Assembly (NCBI RefSeq): GCF_000732325.1
Contig: NZ_BBIW01000004.1
Location: forward strand, 124,001-188,000
DNA: 64,000 bases
From: Paenibacillus sp. TCA20
GTDB lineage: Bacteria > Bacillota > Bacilli > Paenibacillales > Paenibacillaceae
Direction of reading: 5' to 3'
Part shown: one piece after another, positions 9,047 through 17,996 of the stretch
Layout of the letters: the number at the start of each line of letters is the position of its first letter
Numbering within the stretch: the first letter of the stretch is position 1
Made by a program: the position numbers and the translations under genes
The notes under the pieces: generated by a model
The model's input: only the letters and a program-made list of their open reading frames with translations
The model's database searches: none
What the model was told of the DNA's origin: nothing

Positions 9047-9092
9047 AAAAATACCTGGCATCTCATCATTGTGGAGATGACCAGGTATTTTT
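9047..9092. terminator. Strong bidirectional terminator after copA
   Basis: AAAATACCTGG and CCAGGTATTTTT flank an inner CATCTC/GAGATG stem. The A-rich and T-rich ends serve copA on plus and the anti-sigma gene on minus. Confidence 0.85.
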
Positions 9093-9160
9093 AGCTTGTT
9101 CAATAGTCGCTAACGGACAAATGAATAGTGAATTCATAAAGAGCTGCCCAGTTCAGTGCT

Positions 9161-10129
9161 TCACTTCTTGGCAATGGTTCGGAGCATTTCTTTAAATTTC
9201 GTTAATTCCATATCCATGACGAATCGTGAGGTACCGCTGTCTTTCCGCACAAGCTCCAGCTCCTCTGCACTTGGTCGCTCTCCAACAGAGGATACTTTAC
9301 CCTGCTGAATCATGTAATTTCCCTGATAGACCCCAGCGATGTGATAAGAATCTGAATCCCCGCTTTTCTTTAAGAACATAATAGCATGGTCTCCGCTCGA
9401 TAACGGGGGATTGTAGCTGTCTTCAGCGTGTGTGTTCTCATTCCTTTGCGTAACACCAGCATAATTCAGATCGATCTTCTCACCGGGTGTAACCCCGGTT
9501 GTTGAGTAAAGTATGTCTTTGATTTCGATTATATAAGGGTCTGATTGGGTATTCAGCACTTCAATCTCGGCAGCCAGCTCGGAATCGGCCAAGAGCGTCT
9601 CGAAGCTGGGATAGGAGGCAGCCAAGCTCAAGGAAGAACCGGATGTGTCTGTTGCTGAGTCCTGCTGTGTCGTAAGCTCCTCCTCCACATTCTCTGACGT
9701 ACTGACGGAGCTGTCCTCCGCCTCGGCAGCCGCCTCTCCTTGCTGGGTAGATTGCTCCTGAGTTGAGGTGGGAGAGTTCCGTCCTGGACTGGGATTATCG
9801 TTGTTTTTCTGATTAGGGGACGAATCGATCTCAGCACTCATGAATTCGGTGTGGCTGGTCTCAGCTGCTTCATCCGATAAGCTCGCTATGTTCTCGTTCA
9901 TCGCACGATTAGGTACAAGCCACCATATAGAAGCAAGCACCGCTCCGCTGATACCAACAGTGAGCAGCATGCGTTTCCACTGCCAAGGGCGTGGCTTATG
10001 CTGAGAATGATGTGGAGTCAGATTCTGTACCGTTTGGATGACTCGCTGCTTATGGTCTTCTGTAAAAGGCTCCTCTGTAAAAGGCCCCTTCTTCAATCGC
10101 TCCTGCCAGTCTTCATGTTGATCGGTCAT
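9161..10129 (-). CDS. Membrane-anchored probable anti-sigma factor
   Basis: A 322-aa protein starting MTDQHEDWQERLKK. A short cytoplasmic N-terminus (1-58) is followed by one membrane helix (about 59-76, LLTVGISGAVLASIWWLVP). Then comes a long Ser/Thr/Gln/Glu-rich linker (85-175) and an external C-terminal domain. Its start overlaps the stop of the ECF sigma gene (ATGA), the usual arrangement for a sigma/anti-sigma pair. The common zinc anti-sigma motif (HxxxCxxC) is absent, so it would belong to a non-zinc class, and the C-terminal domain is not one I recognise. The anti-sigma role rests on position and topology. Confidence 0.72.
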   Translation of the reverse strand: MTDQHEDWQERLKKGPFTEEPFTEDHKQRVIQTVQNLTPHHSQHKPRPWQWKRMLLTVGISGAVLASIWWLVPNRAMNENIASLSDEAAETSHTEFMSAEIDSSPNQKNNDNPSPGRNSPTSTQEQSTQQGEAAAEAEDSSVSTSENVEEELTTQQDSATDTSGSSLSLAASYPSFETLLADSELAAEIEVLNTQSDPYIIEIKDILYSTTGVTPGEKIDLNYAGVTQRNENTHAEDSYNPPLSSGDHAIMFLKKSGDSDSYHIAGVYQGNYMIQQGKVSSVGERPSAEELELVRKDSGTSRFVMDMELTKFKEMLRTIAKK

Positions 10130-10674
10130 TCTTCGAGCCTCCTTAATTCTTTTTGCGCCTTCAGTTTGGCGCGGGACAGCCTGGATTTCACGGTGCCTTC
10201 CGAGACGTTCAGGAGCTCTGCGATCTCTTTTATTTTCATGTCGTATTTTAATGAGAGCACAAGAACCTCCCTGAATTTGTCGGGAAGCTCCATAATGATG
10301 TCCCATATCGCATCAGCGTACTGCTGTTCCAATACCTCTGTCTCGGCAGAAGGTGAGGTGCTTGTACTGTATTTTGCGGCGCTGCTGCCTTCCACCGGAT
10401 AATCCAATGAGGAGACCCGGCCGCCAAGCAGGCCCTGCTTGAAGAAACGGGATCTTCGATAGGAGAAAGCGGTATTTCTTGTAATCGTAAACAGCCATGT
10501 CTTCCTAGAGGCGTCTCCGCGAAAAGTATGCAGCCCCTGATAGACCTTAATAAAGACCTCTTGGGAGATCTCATCTGCGTGATCCCGGTTCCCCGTCAAA
10601 AAATAGGCGTAATTCCAGACGTCGTTGCCATACTCGTCCATGAGTTTATATAAAATCTGATGATCTGAGTCCAA
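10126..10674 (-). CDS. ECF-type RNA polymerase sigma factor
   Basis: A 182-aa extracytoplasmic-function sigma factor. Region 2 lies at about 12-75 (DVWNYAYFLTGNRDHADEIS, then TWLFTITRNTA). Region 4 lies at about 120-175 (LPDKFREVLVLSLKYDMKI, then EIAELLNVSEGTVKSRLSRA). I chose the TTG at 10674 because GAGAGGTGA lies 5 bases before it, and because the -10 of a probable ECF promoter covers the only nearby ATG (10695). The downstream overlapping gene is the likely anti-sigma factor. Signal unknown; general family member of SigW/SigV-like stress sigma factors. Confidence 0.9.
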   Translation of the reverse strand: MDSDHQILYKLMDEYGNDVWNYAYFLTGNRDHADEISQEVFIKVYQGLHTFRGDASRKTWLFTITRNTAFSYRRSRFFKQGLLGGRVSSLDYPVEGSSAAKYSTSTSPSAETEVLEQQYADAIWDIIMELPDKFREVLVLSLKYDMKIKEIAELLNVSEGTVKSRLSRAKLKAQKELRRLEE

Positions 10675-10694
10675 GTGCGTCACCTCTCTTACCA

Positions 10695-10723
10695 TTAGAC
10701 TTAGGGATCGCGCAAAAAGTTCC
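10695..10723 (-). promoter_or_regulatory. Probable autoregulatory ECF promoter
   Basis: On the minus strand GGAACTTTTT (10714-10723) is followed after 13 bases by GTCTAA (10695-10700). This is the GGAAC / CGTCTA layout of many ECF promoters. Transcription would begin just before the GAGAGGTGA ribosome site of the sigma gene. Confidence 0.65.
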
Positions 10724-10757
10724 GGGCGCACCTGTATTGCCAGCCACACTCCGGGTT

Positions 10758-10896
10758 GTTTTGGATGCGAAGCAATTCCTACGAAGAGAAAACAGGAGCA
10801 TCCAAAGCCAAAAGTCGCTCTGCATGCAAACACTCGCTGGGGTGTGAGGGTACCTTCGGTTGTAAGCTGCCTCTCCTCAAGGGAGGCAGCATACAA
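10758..10896. other. Intergenic region with two inverted repeats
   Basis: The 430 bases between the ECF gene and the TetR gene hold no convincing gene. TTTGGATGC (10760-10768) is repeated inverted as GCATCCAAA (10798-10806). A long hairpin GTTGTA-GCTGCCTC / GAGGCAGC-TACAAC spans about 10858-10896 without a T run. The region may be a structured RNA or a relic; nothing else is seen. Confidence 0.4.
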
Positions 10897-11029
10897 CGGG
10901 CGACTGATTCAAGCTGATCAACAATGTTCATTCTAATATTAAAAATCGGATAAGCATATCGGAAGATACATGAAGAAGGGAGATAACATCCATGAAAAAA
11001 GCAAATGTACACTGGCATGAAAAAAACAG

Positions 11030-11058
11030 TTTACAAACCGATGGTCGGTTTTTATAAT
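11030..11058 (+). promoter_or_regulatory. tetR promoter with embedded palindromic operator
   Basis: TTTACA (11030-11035) and TATAAT (11053-11058) are 17 bases apart. The palindrome AAACCGA-TGG-TCGGTTT (11035-11051) fills the spacer, a classic TetR self-repression layout. Confidence 0.8.
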
Positions 11059-11104
11059 GAGGTTACAACCAAATTATTACAGTAAAACGATTGGGAGGAA
11101 GCCA

Positions 11105-11701
11105 GTGAAGCAGGAGGAACGGAAACGACAAACGGTTAGGAATCTGCTGGAGGCAACGAAGGAGCTTGTGCGTGAGCAAGGGTGTCAGACGATTAAAATG
11201 AAGGACATCATGGAGCGTTCACAGTTATCCAAGGGGGCGATTTTCCATTATGTAAAAACGAAGGATGAAATTTTTGCAATGGTTCTCCAAGAGGCTGTGG
11301 CCGAAACACATGCCCGTTTTGAGGCTGAAGTGGAGGAGCGGGGGAAGACGTTTGATGGGCCGATGAGCCGCATAGCGGAAAGCTTTCCTGCACTCGAGGA
11401 CGGAAAGAACGTAACAAATCAAATTCTGATGTATTTGCTGGGCAAGGAGCAGGAGCCGGCGGTTGCGGAGGTGCTGCAGACTTTTTATGAGCAGACATTC
11501 CGCTATTCCCGGGAGTGGATTGTAACTGGACAGCAGGCAGGTGTCATTCACGATTCGGTCGATGCCAACCGGATGGCAGAGCTGCTGGTTCTTATTTCGC
11601 TTGGCCAACGACTGCGGTCGTCTATTCCGGGAATTGCTCCGGGATTGTTCAGAGCGGATGATTTTACATCGTTGATCCAGAGCATGTTGAAAAGGGATTA
11701 G
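11105..11701 (+). CDS. TetR/AcrR family transcriptional repressor
   Basis: A 198-aa regulator. The N-terminal helix-turn-helix (about 6-52) reads ATKELVREQGCQTIKMKDIM then SQLSKGAIFHYVKTKDEIF; the C-terminal ligand-binding domain is family-variable. I chose the GTG at 11105 because GGGAGGAAG lies just upstream. A perfect palindrome in its own promoter shows autoregulation. The DoxX-like gene begins 51 bases after its stop and is likely in the same transcript, and the nitroreductase may be part of the regulon. This grouping suggests a response to an electrophile or quinone-like compound, which is an inference. Confidence 0.9.
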   Translation: MKQEERKRQTVRNLLEATKELVREQGCQTIKMKDIMERSQLSKGAIFHYVKTKDEIFAMVLQEAVAETHARFEAEVEERGKTFDGPMSRIAESFPALEDGKNVTNQILMYLLGKEQEPAVAEVLQTFYEQTFRYSREWIVTGQQAGVIHDSVDANRMAELLVLISLGQRLRSSIPGIAPGLFRADDFTSLIQSMLKRD

Positions 11702-11752
11702 CTGTTGGTAACTATCAATGGATACGATTCATGAAAAGGAGTGGAGCTGGGT

Positions 11753-12199
11753 ATGATACCGTTTTATGCTCTTATTGTTTCATTCATCGTCTTGAGATGT
11801 TTAGGATGGGCAGGGTGGGAGTACTTCGACAGCTGGCAGCCTGCCCTTCAGGCAGCATCCGGCATCATGCTTCTGCTCGCGGCTTCTGCCCATTGGGGGA
11901 GCAAGCGTGGCGATCTAGTGAGGATGGTGCCAAGCTGGGTGCCACAGCCGGAGTGGGTAGTGACAGTTACCGGATTGCTGGAAATCGCAGGTGCAATTGG
12001 ACTCGTAATTCCCGCTCTCTCTACACTAGCGGCGGTTTGCTTGGTGGTACTCTTGGTCGCCATGTTCCCCGCCAACATGAAGGCTGCGAATGAGAGGCTA
12101 ACGATTGGCGGTTTGCCCGTTCCAACACTGCCTGTCCGAACAGTGCTCCAGCTGGTGTTTATTGCCGCCATTCTTTTGTCCGCACCGGGAATAGTATAA
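11753..12199 (+). CDS. DoxX-like four-helix membrane protein
   Basis: A 148-aa membrane protein with about four hydrophobic helices (around 3-20, 33-47, 65-105 and 122-145), matching the size and topology of DoxX/DoxD-like (DUF4267-type) proteins. I prefer the ATG at 11753, 11 bases after AAAAGGAG, to a GTG at 11741 that overlaps that site. DoxX-like proteins in Bacillota often sit with TetR or MarR regulators and oxidoreductases for quinone or catechol stress, which fits the neighbours. The actual biochemical role is not known. Confidence 0.75.
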   Translation: MIPFYALIVSFIVLRCLGWAGWEYFDSWQPALQAASGIMLLLAASAHWGSKRGDLVRMVPSWVPQPEWVVTVTGLLEIAGAIGLVIPALSTLAAVCLVVLLVAMFPANMKAANERLTIGGLPVPTLPVRTVLQLVFIAAILLSAPGIV

Positions 12200-12322
12200 T
12201 CCTTGTGATGAGCGCATTTATATCGGGGACGGTTAACTTGAAAGGGTCCCAGCATGAGAGTAGACTTATAGACGTAACCATCGCCTATGAAAATTTATAT
12301 AGAAAACGGAGTGAAAGACGTC

Positions 12323-13066
12323 GTGAATGATACGATTAACCTGTTAATGAATCATCGTTCGATCCGCAAATACAAAAATGAACCCGTCACCGATGAGCAG
12401 CTTAACACGATCATTGCTGCGGCTCAGATGGCTTCTTCATCCAGTAATGTGCAAGCCTACAGCGTTATCGCCGTCACAGATCCAGGCTTGAAAAATGAGC
12501 TGGCTTCCCGTGCCGGCAACCAGGCCTATATTCAGGAATGCCCAGTCTTCCTGGTCTGGTGCGCAGATCTGTACCGGCTTCGCGAAGCAGCCGCTTCGGA
12601 GGCAGCTGGCGAAGAGACTTATGAGGATACGACGGAGAATTATACGGTAGCGACGATTGACGTCGCGCTTGCCGCACAAAATGCAGCGATTGCAGCAGAG
12701 TCACTCGGTCTCGGTATCGTGTATATTGGAGGCATTCGCAATCAAATTGCCGAGGTTGCAGAGCTGCTGGGTCTGCCGGAGCTTGTATCCCCTGTGTTCG
12801 GTATGTGCCTTGGTGTTCCGGATCAAGAGCCTCTGCTTCGGCCGCGCCTGCCATTGCCTGCAGTGCTTCACAAGAACGGATATGACCATGAAGAGACTAT
12901 GGTACAGGTCAAGGAATACGACAAGACACTATCGTCGTATATGCAGGAACGTTCCTCCGGTAAGCAGACTGCAACCTGGTCTGAAATGATGGCGAAGCGT
13001 CTGACTCAGCCTGCGCGGCTGCAGCTGAAGCCGTTCCTTGAAGATAAGGGCTTCATGAAGCGTTAA
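12323..13066 (+). CDS. NADPH-dependent FMN oxidoreductase (NfsA/Frp-type nitroreductase)
   Basis: A 247-aa flavin oxidoreductase of the NfsA/Frp group. The N-terminal FMN-binding motif HRSIRKYKNEPV is at about 10-21, QMASSSSNVQAYSVIAV at about 37-53, and the central DVALAAQNAAIAAESLGLG followed by YIGGIRN at about 115-145. These proteins reduce nitro compounds, quinones or free flavins with NADPH. I chose the GTG at 12323 (MNDTINLLMNHRS, with GGAG 11 bases ahead), which gives the usual family length; an ATG at 12287 would add 12 unusual residues. It follows the TetR and DoxX-like genes on the same strand and a terminator closes the group. Confidence 0.9.
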   Translation: MNDTINLLMNHRSIRKYKNEPVTDEQLNTIIAAAQMASSSSNVQAYSVIAVTDPGLKNELASRAGNQAYIQECPVFLVWCADLYRLREAAASEAAGEETYEDTTENYTVATIDVALAAQNAAIAAESLGLGIVYIGGIRNQIAEVAELLGLPELVSPVFGMCLGVPDQEPLLRPRLPLPAVLHKNGYDHEETMVQVKEYDKTLSSYMQERSSGKQTATWSEMMAKRLTQPARLQLKPFLEDKGFMKR

Positions 13067-13142
13067 GTGATCTTCATAAAAGGAGAAGTCCGCGATCGCG
13101 ATAATGAACCATACAGATTAGTAAGTTTATACAGGCGAGATA

Positions 13143-13182
13143 AAGACACTGTCCCTGCTTAAAACGGACAGTGTCTTTTTTT
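13143..13182 (+). terminator. Intrinsic terminator after the nitroreductase gene
   Basis: AAAGACACTGTCC pairs with GGACAGTGTCTTTTTTT across an 11-base loop, with a run of seven T. Confidence 0.88.
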
Positions 13183-13254
13183 ATGATGAATAATTCTGCG
13201 TTGTTGTTATTCCACTTACTACTCGTTGATATGCTTGGTAAGCCATTCCATATC

Positions 13255-14199
13255 CTATTTATGAAATCTACCCCGGAACTGGCTCGGTGATTCATCCGTC
13301 CACCGCTTATATTGTCTGCTGAAGTGAGCGATGTTCTTATATCCCAGCTTCATCGAGATCTCCTCAATGGACAGATCGGGATCCATTAGCAGCAGCTTGG
13401 CTTTCTTAAGAATTAACATGGACATATACTGTCTTGGCGATAAGCCAAACGCACGGGAAAACATCCGATTCACCGACGATGTGCTATAGCCAACCTCCTG
13501 AGCGATGGACTCCACGGTATCATGCGCCAAGGCATCCCCATCCTCATTCTCAATATCTCCTACCATCTGTTCCAGTCTGGAGGCCACATAAGATGCAGTC
13601 GGGTTAATCTGTGAAGGCGTACTGTGTTCTTCCTGGGACAGTACATGACTGAGTGCTCCAAACAGCTCGAACAAGGCCGAGAGGATCATCATTCGTGATT
13701 GTACACGCACACCCGCTTCATCCAGGGTAAGCATAATAAGCTTGTCCAGTGCAGGCCGGATCTGCTTGCTGAGTTCACTTCCCGAATCAAAGAAAGGACC
13801 GCTTCGGGCACATAGCAGCTCTCTGAATGCAGGCTCATCCACGTCAAAATGAATACAGTAATAGGTCATTCCCTGTGCAGAAGCTGCATAGCTCTCATGC
13901 TCCTCACCAGGAATGAGCAGCATCAAGTCGCCAGGCTGCTGCAGGTAAGGCTGCCCGTTTGCCTTCATGCGCTGTGAACCCGACAGAACGAGATTCACCT
14001 CGAAAAAGGGATGTGTGTGAGCAGGGTAGCTCCAATCGGAGTCTACGGTGCGATAATGGGCAGCAAAGACACGAAATGTAGAATTCATATCAGGCAGCAT
14101 AAATTCCGTACGCTTGTGCTCGTCCTGACCAAGCTCTGCCGCCGGAAACTTGAGCCGATGATGGGCCTGTTCATTTTTACGTTCGTTGCTATTGTTCAC
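13255..14199 (-). CDS. AraC family regulator with cupin sensor domain
   Basis: A 314-aa AraC/XylS-type regulator. The N-terminal half is a cupin-like sugar-sensing domain (HTHPFFEVNLVLSGS near 65-80 and PGDLMLLIPGEEHE near 95-110). The C-terminal half has two helix-turn-helix motifs (VESIAQEVGYSTSSVNRMF, then IEEISMKLGYKNIAHFSRQY, about 220-310). The start is a GTG with AGAAGGTGA seven bases before it. It is divergent from the GH43 xylosidase gene with only 215 bases between the starts, and so is the likely activator of that gene and perhaps of the sugar importer further on. Confidence 0.9.
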   Translation of the reverse strand: MNNSNERKNEQAHHRLKFPAAELGQDEHKRTEFMLPDMNSTFRVFAAHYRTVDSDWSYPAHTHPFFEVNLVLSGSQRMKANGQPYLQQPGDLMLLIPGEEHESYAASAQGMTYYCIHFDVDEPAFRELLCARSGPFFDSGSELSKQIRPALDKLIMLTLDEAGVRVQSRMMILSALFELFGALSHVLSQEEHSTPSQINPTASYVASRLEQMVGDIENEDGDALAHDTVESIAQEVGYSTSSVNRMFSRAFGLSPRQYMSMLILKKAKLLLMDPDLSIEEISMKLGYKNIAHFSRQYKRWTDESPSQFRGRFHK

Positions 14200-14299
14200 G
14201 CTGGATTCACCTTCTTAGCCTTCTTCATGATCTGAATTTTATTTGCTCGATTTGGATAAATTGTGACTTCTTCTGGATATGGGTAAACGTATTGAACCT

Positions 14300-14315
14300 T
14301 GCTATGATTATAGCA
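14300..14315. promoter_or_regulatory. Palindrome in the AraC/GH43 divergent promoter region
   Basis: TGCTAT-GATT-ATAGCA is a perfect 6-bp inverted repeat three bases downstream of TTGAAC (14292-14297), a possible -35 of the xylosidase gene. It could be an operator; this is a guess from its position. Confidence 0.35.
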
Positions 14316-14414
14316 TACTACTAAAAATATACGGGGCATATCATGCTGAATAAGTTGGGTAAATGAAATCTATTGAAACAACAGCATGGACCGTAATGTG
14401 AAGGAGCATAATCG

Positions 14415-16031
14415 ATGGCTACAATCCAGAACCCGATCTTGACGGGATTTAACCCGGACCCAAGCATTTGCCGTGCTGGGGATGACTATTATATTGCCGT
14501 ATCAACGTTCGAGTGGTTCCCTGGTGTGGGAATCTATCATTCAAGAGATCTTAAGAATTGGAGACTTGTATCAAGACCCCTTAATCGCCTGAGCCAGCTG
14601 AATATGATGGGTAATCCCGACTCGGGCGGGATATGGGCACCAGCATTATCTTATCATGATGACAAGTTCTGGCTCATCTACACCGATGTCAAAGTGACAG
14701 AGGGACAGTGGAAGGATTCCCATAACTACTTGGTAACCTGTGACACGATTGACGGAGAATGGTCTGAGCCGATCTATCTGAACAGCTCCGGATTCGACCC
14801 TTCCTTGTTCCATGATGAGGATGGCAAGAAGTATCTGGTTAACATGGTATGGGATCAGCGGATCGGACATCATCCTTTTTATGGTATTGCGCTTCAAGAA
14901 TATGATCCTGAGCAGCAGAAGCTCGTTGGCAAATCGGAGATCATTTTTAAGGGAACGGATATTAAGCTGACGGAAGCTCCGCATTTATATAAAATTGACG
15001 GCACTTACTTCCTGCTCACGGCAGAAGGCGGAACGAAGTATGATCACTGCTCGACACTTGCGCGTTCCAAAAACCTGCGTGGTCCTTATGAGGTGCATCC
15101 AGAGAACCCGCTTATATCTTCCTTTGCTCATCCGCGCAACCCTTTGCAGAAGGCAGGACATTCCTCGATCGTGCATACCCATACAGATGAATGGTTCCTG
15201 GTGCATCTGACCGGTAGACCACTCTCGAGAGAAGGACAACCGCTGCTTGATCCAAGAGGATACTGTCCGCTCGGCCGCGAAACGGCGATTCAGCGTCTCG
15301 AATGGAGAGATGGATGGCCTTACGTAGTCGGCGGCAACCAGCCTTCGCTTCAGATTGAAGGGCCGAATATGGAAGAGGTCATTTGGGGTCCGGACTTCCC
15401 GGAGAAGGACGATTTTGACAGCGAAGTGCTGAACCTGCATTTCCAAAGCCTGCGGATTCCGCTCGGAAGTGAGATTATGTCACTCACAGATCGTCCGGGA
15501 CATTTAAGACTGTACGGCAAAGAGTCGTTCTCATCGAAGTTCACACAGGCATTTATCGCGAGACGCTGGCAGCACTTCCGGTTCACGGCAGAGACCAAGG
15601 TGGCATTTAATCCGACGACATTCCAGCAGTCTGCAGGACTCAGCAACTATTACAATACACAGAACTGGACTTCCTGCCAGATCACGTGGAACGAGGAGAA
15701 GGGAAGAATCCTCGAGCTGGTCGCTTGCGATAACTTCTCCTTCTCCCAGCCTTTGCAGGGGAATGAAATTGTCATTCCAGATGAGGTAGAATACGTATAC
15801 CTGCGTGTAGATGTTAAATATGACGTTTATGAGTATTCCTATTCTTGGGATGGAGAGGACTGGAAGACCATTCCGGTGCAGTTCCAATCTCATAAGCTGT
15901 CTGATGATTACATTCAGGGCGGCGGCTTCTTCACAGGAGCGTTCGTCGGCATGCGCAGCCAGGATACCTCTGGACAGAGCCTGCCAGCTGATTTTGATTA
16001 CTTTATCTATAAGAGTGAATCCATTTCATAA
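14415..16031 (+). CDS. GH43 beta-xylosidase / arabinofuranosidase
   Basis: A 538-aa intracellular glycoside hydrolase of family 43 (subfamily like XynB). It has no signal peptide. The five-bladed propeller domain is at about 1-315 with the catalytic base Asp15 in NPDPS and the probable acid Glu near 186 in TEAPHLY. The C-terminal part (about 330-535) is the beta-sandwich common in this subfamily. It would split xylo-oligosaccharides taken up by the ABC importer encoded convergently next door. AAGGAG lies 9 bases before the ATG. Whether xylosidase or arabinofuranosidase activity dominates cannot be read from the sequence. Confidence 0.92.
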   Translation: MATIQNPILTGFNPDPSICRAGDDYYIAVSTFEWFPGVGIYHSRDLKNWRLVSRPLNRLSQLNMMGNPDSGGIWAPALSYHDDKFWLIYTDVKVTEGQWKDSHNYLVTCDTIDGEWSEPIYLNSSGFDPSLFHDEDGKKYLVNMVWDQRIGHHPFYGIALQEYDPEQQKLVGKSEIIFKGTDIKLTEAPHLYKIDGTYFLLTAEGGTKYDHCSTLARSKNLRGPYEVHPENPLISSFAHPRNPLQKAGHSSIVHTHTDEWFLVHLTGRPLSREGQPLLDPRGYCPLGRETAIQRLEWRDGWPYVVGGNQPSLQIEGPNMEEVIWGPDFPEKDDFDSEVLNLHFQSLRIPLGSEIMSLTDRPGHLRLYGKESFSSKFTQAFIARRWQHFRFTAETKVAFNPTTFQQSAGLSNYYNTQNWTSCQITWNEEKGRILELVACDNFSFSQPLQGNEIVIPDEVEYVYLRVDVKYDVYEYSYSWDGEDWKTIPVQFQSHKLSDDYIQGGGFFTGAFVGMRSQDTSGQSLPADFDYFIYKSESIS

Positions 16032-16056
16032 TATCTTCAGTTAGATTGTATTCATA

Positions 16057-16118
16057 TAAAAAGCTCCGAACACCTCGCATGGGATGAACACCATGCGGAA
16101 GGGTTCGGAGCTTTTTTT
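16057..16118. terminator. Bidirectional terminator between xylosidase and importer genes
   Basis: AAAAAGCTCCGAAC pairs with GTTCGGAGCTTTTTTT around an inner CGCATGG/CCATGCG stem. It closes two convergent units. Confidence 0.9.
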
Positions 16119-16129
16119 AAAACTCATCG

Positions 16130-17008
16130 TTAACCTTTTACTGCTCCTGCCGCCATACCTTCCACGATCCGGTCGCTAAGGAACATATAGGCTACGAGGA
16201 TGGGCAGAATGCTGATCATCAGCGTTGCGCCGATGGCTCCCCAATCTGTCGTATATTGTCCAATGAAATTCTGCACGCCTACCGTAAGCGTCTTGTAATG
16301 ATCTGAGCTGATAAACGTGTTGACGAAGATGAATTCATTCCAGTTATAGATCATGTTAATAATACCTGTCGTTGCAATAACCGAGCTTGTCATTGGCAGT
16401 ACAATGCGGAAGAACATGCGGTTCACACTGCAGCCGTCAATGATCGCAGCCTCTTCCACTTCCTTAGGCAGCGCATAGTAGAAGCCTAACAGAATCATGA
16501 TGGTAATCGGCATATTAAATGCAACATAGGAGAGCACGAGTGACAGCGGATGATCGGTCAGACCAACCTTGTTGAACATGCTGAACAAAGGAATCAGCGT
16601 GGAGTGAACGGGAATCATCATGGCAACCATGAACAGGCCGAGCACAAGAGAGCTGCCTTTCCATTTCATCCGTGTAATCGCGAAGGTCACCAGGCTTCCA
16701 AGCACGACGGTGATGACCGTTGCCGCAACCGTTATCCATACACTGTTGAAGAAGTATACATCAATATTACCTGAATTCCATACCTTTGCGTAGTTCTCCC
16801 ACTTCGGATTCTGCGGGAGGGATAGGGGAGGCAGGTTGAAGACCTCCTGATTATTTTTAAGCGAGAAGAGCAGCAGCCATAGCAGCGGGAACAGCTGAAA
16901 TGCGGCCACGCCGATGAGAATAATGTACAGCAGCGCATAGCCGATTTTTCTCAGTATGCTGGACCCGGACTTTACGGTACCACCGATCTGAGCAGATGTG
17001 TGCATCAT
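16130..17008 (-). CDS. Sugar ABC transporter permease, MalG type
   Basis: A 292-aa permease of the carbohydrate uptake family 1 (CUT1). Six membrane helices are evident (first at about 24-45). The EAA loop that contacts the ATPase reads EVEEAAIIDGCSVNRMFFRIVLP near residues 190-212. AAGGAGG precedes the ATG. It follows the MalF-type permease by 13 bases. The CUT1 ATP-binding protein is not encoded here; such systems share a general ATPase (MsmX) from elsewhere. Substrate is probably a xylo- or arabino-oligosaccharide, inferred from the adjacent GH43 gene. Confidence 0.92.
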   Translation of the reverse strand: MMHTSAQIGGTVKSGSSILRKIGYALLYIILIGVAAFQLFPLLWLLLFSLKNNQEVFNLPPLSLPQNPKWENYAKVWNSGNIDVYFFNSVWITVAATVITVVLGSLVTFAITRMKWKGSSLVLGLFMVAMMIPVHSTLIPLFSMFNKVGLTDHPLSLVLSYVAFNMPITIMILLGFYYALPKEVEEAAIIDGCSVNRMFFRIVLPMTSSVIATTGIINMIYNWNEFIFVNTFISSDHYKTLTVGVQNFIGQYTTDWGAIGATLMISILPILVAYMFLSDRIVEGMAAGAVKG

Positions 17009-17021
17009 GAAGGTTACCTCC

Positions 17022-17903
17022 TTATGAGTATTGAATCGTATCTTTCGTCGCTGTCAGCTTACGAATGATCCAGGTCACGACAAGACAGATAATGAGCAGG
17101 AAGAAGCCGATGGCACTGCCGTAGCCGAAGTCGTAGGATTTGAACGCCTCACTGTACATATAGGAGGCCATAACTTCACTAGAGCCATTGGGTCCGCCGC
17201 CTGTCATGACGTAGATCAAGTCGAAATATTTAAGGGAACCGACAAGAGAAAGCACGATGGTAACCTTGATCACTTCCATAATGAGCGGAAGCTTGATTCT
17301 CAGCGCAATCTGAATTCCGGTAGCACCGTCAATCTTGGCCGCTTCTTCAAGTGAAGTAGGGATATTCTTCAGTGCAGAGTAGTAGATCAAAATATAGAAA
17401 CCTGCATACTGCCACAGAATCGGAATGAAGAGCGCAATCAGCACTAGTGAAGGCTCCGCCAGCCATGCAGGAGGGTTATCAATGCCTATAGAGGTTAAGA
17501 AGCTGTTAATGACACCGTTTGTTGGATGGTACATCCGAAGCCATAGCTGTGCGATTGCAACAGAGGACAGGAGCATCGGCACAAGATAAATTTTGCGGAA
17601 GAGATTGGCTCCTTTGATGCGTCCTGCAACGACCATCGCTACAGCCAAGTAGATAAGAAGACTCAGGCCGGAGAAGATCGCAAGCAGCAGGGAGTGCCAG
17701 GCACTGTCCCAAAACGTTTTATCCTGAAGCAGATTAGCATAATTATCGAACCCAATAAATTTCATGGCACCAATGCCGTTCCATTCATGCAGACCATAAT
17801 AGCCCGTCAAGATGATTGGAATATATACAAGTGTCAAGATCAGCAGCAGGGCTGGAAGCACGTACAGTGCAATGATTTTCTTGTTAGACATCACTTTGTC
17901 CAT
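17022..17903 (-). CDS. Sugar ABC transporter permease, MalF type
   Basis: A 293-aa CUT1 permease with six membrane helices and the EAA loop LEEAAKIDGATGIQIALRIKLP near 188-210. I chose the ATG at 17903, 10 bases after AAGGAG, over a TTG nine bases earlier. It pairs with the MalG-type permease 13 bases downstream, and the solute-binding lipoprotein gene lies about 95 bases upstream on the same strand, so the three make one importer operon. Confidence 0.92.
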   Translation of the reverse strand: MDKVMSNKKIIALYVLPALLLILTLVYIPIILTGYYGLHEWNGIGAMKFIGFDNYANLLQDKTFWDSAWHSLLLAIFSGLSLLIYLAVAMVVAGRIKGANLFRKIYLVPMLLSSVAIAQLWLRMYHPTNGVINSFLTSIGIDNPPAWLAEPSLVLIALFIPILWQYAGFYILIYYSALKNIPTSLEEAAKIDGATGIQIALRIKLPLIMEVIKVTIVLSLVGSLKYFDLIYVMTGGGPNGSSEVMASYMYSEAFKSYDFGYGSAIGFFLLIICLVVTWIIRKLTATKDTIQYS

Positions 17904-17996
17904 AGGAATCAAACTCCTTTCCGTTATATAACGAGCTGACCCGGTACAGGACCGGGCCAGTTCACCTGTTATGTGATTATTCTAAGCTGTGTTTGG

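Noticed and set aside
10130..10306. 59-residue N-terminal extension of the anti-sigma gene
   Set aside because: It lies in another frame over sigma region 4; the ATG at 10129 overlaps the sigma stop in the usual ATGA manner.
10675..10896. N-terminal extension of the ECF sigma factor by up to 74 residues
   Set aside because: The extension covers the probable ECF promoter and does not look like sigma region 2; the TTG at 10674 has the good ribosome site.
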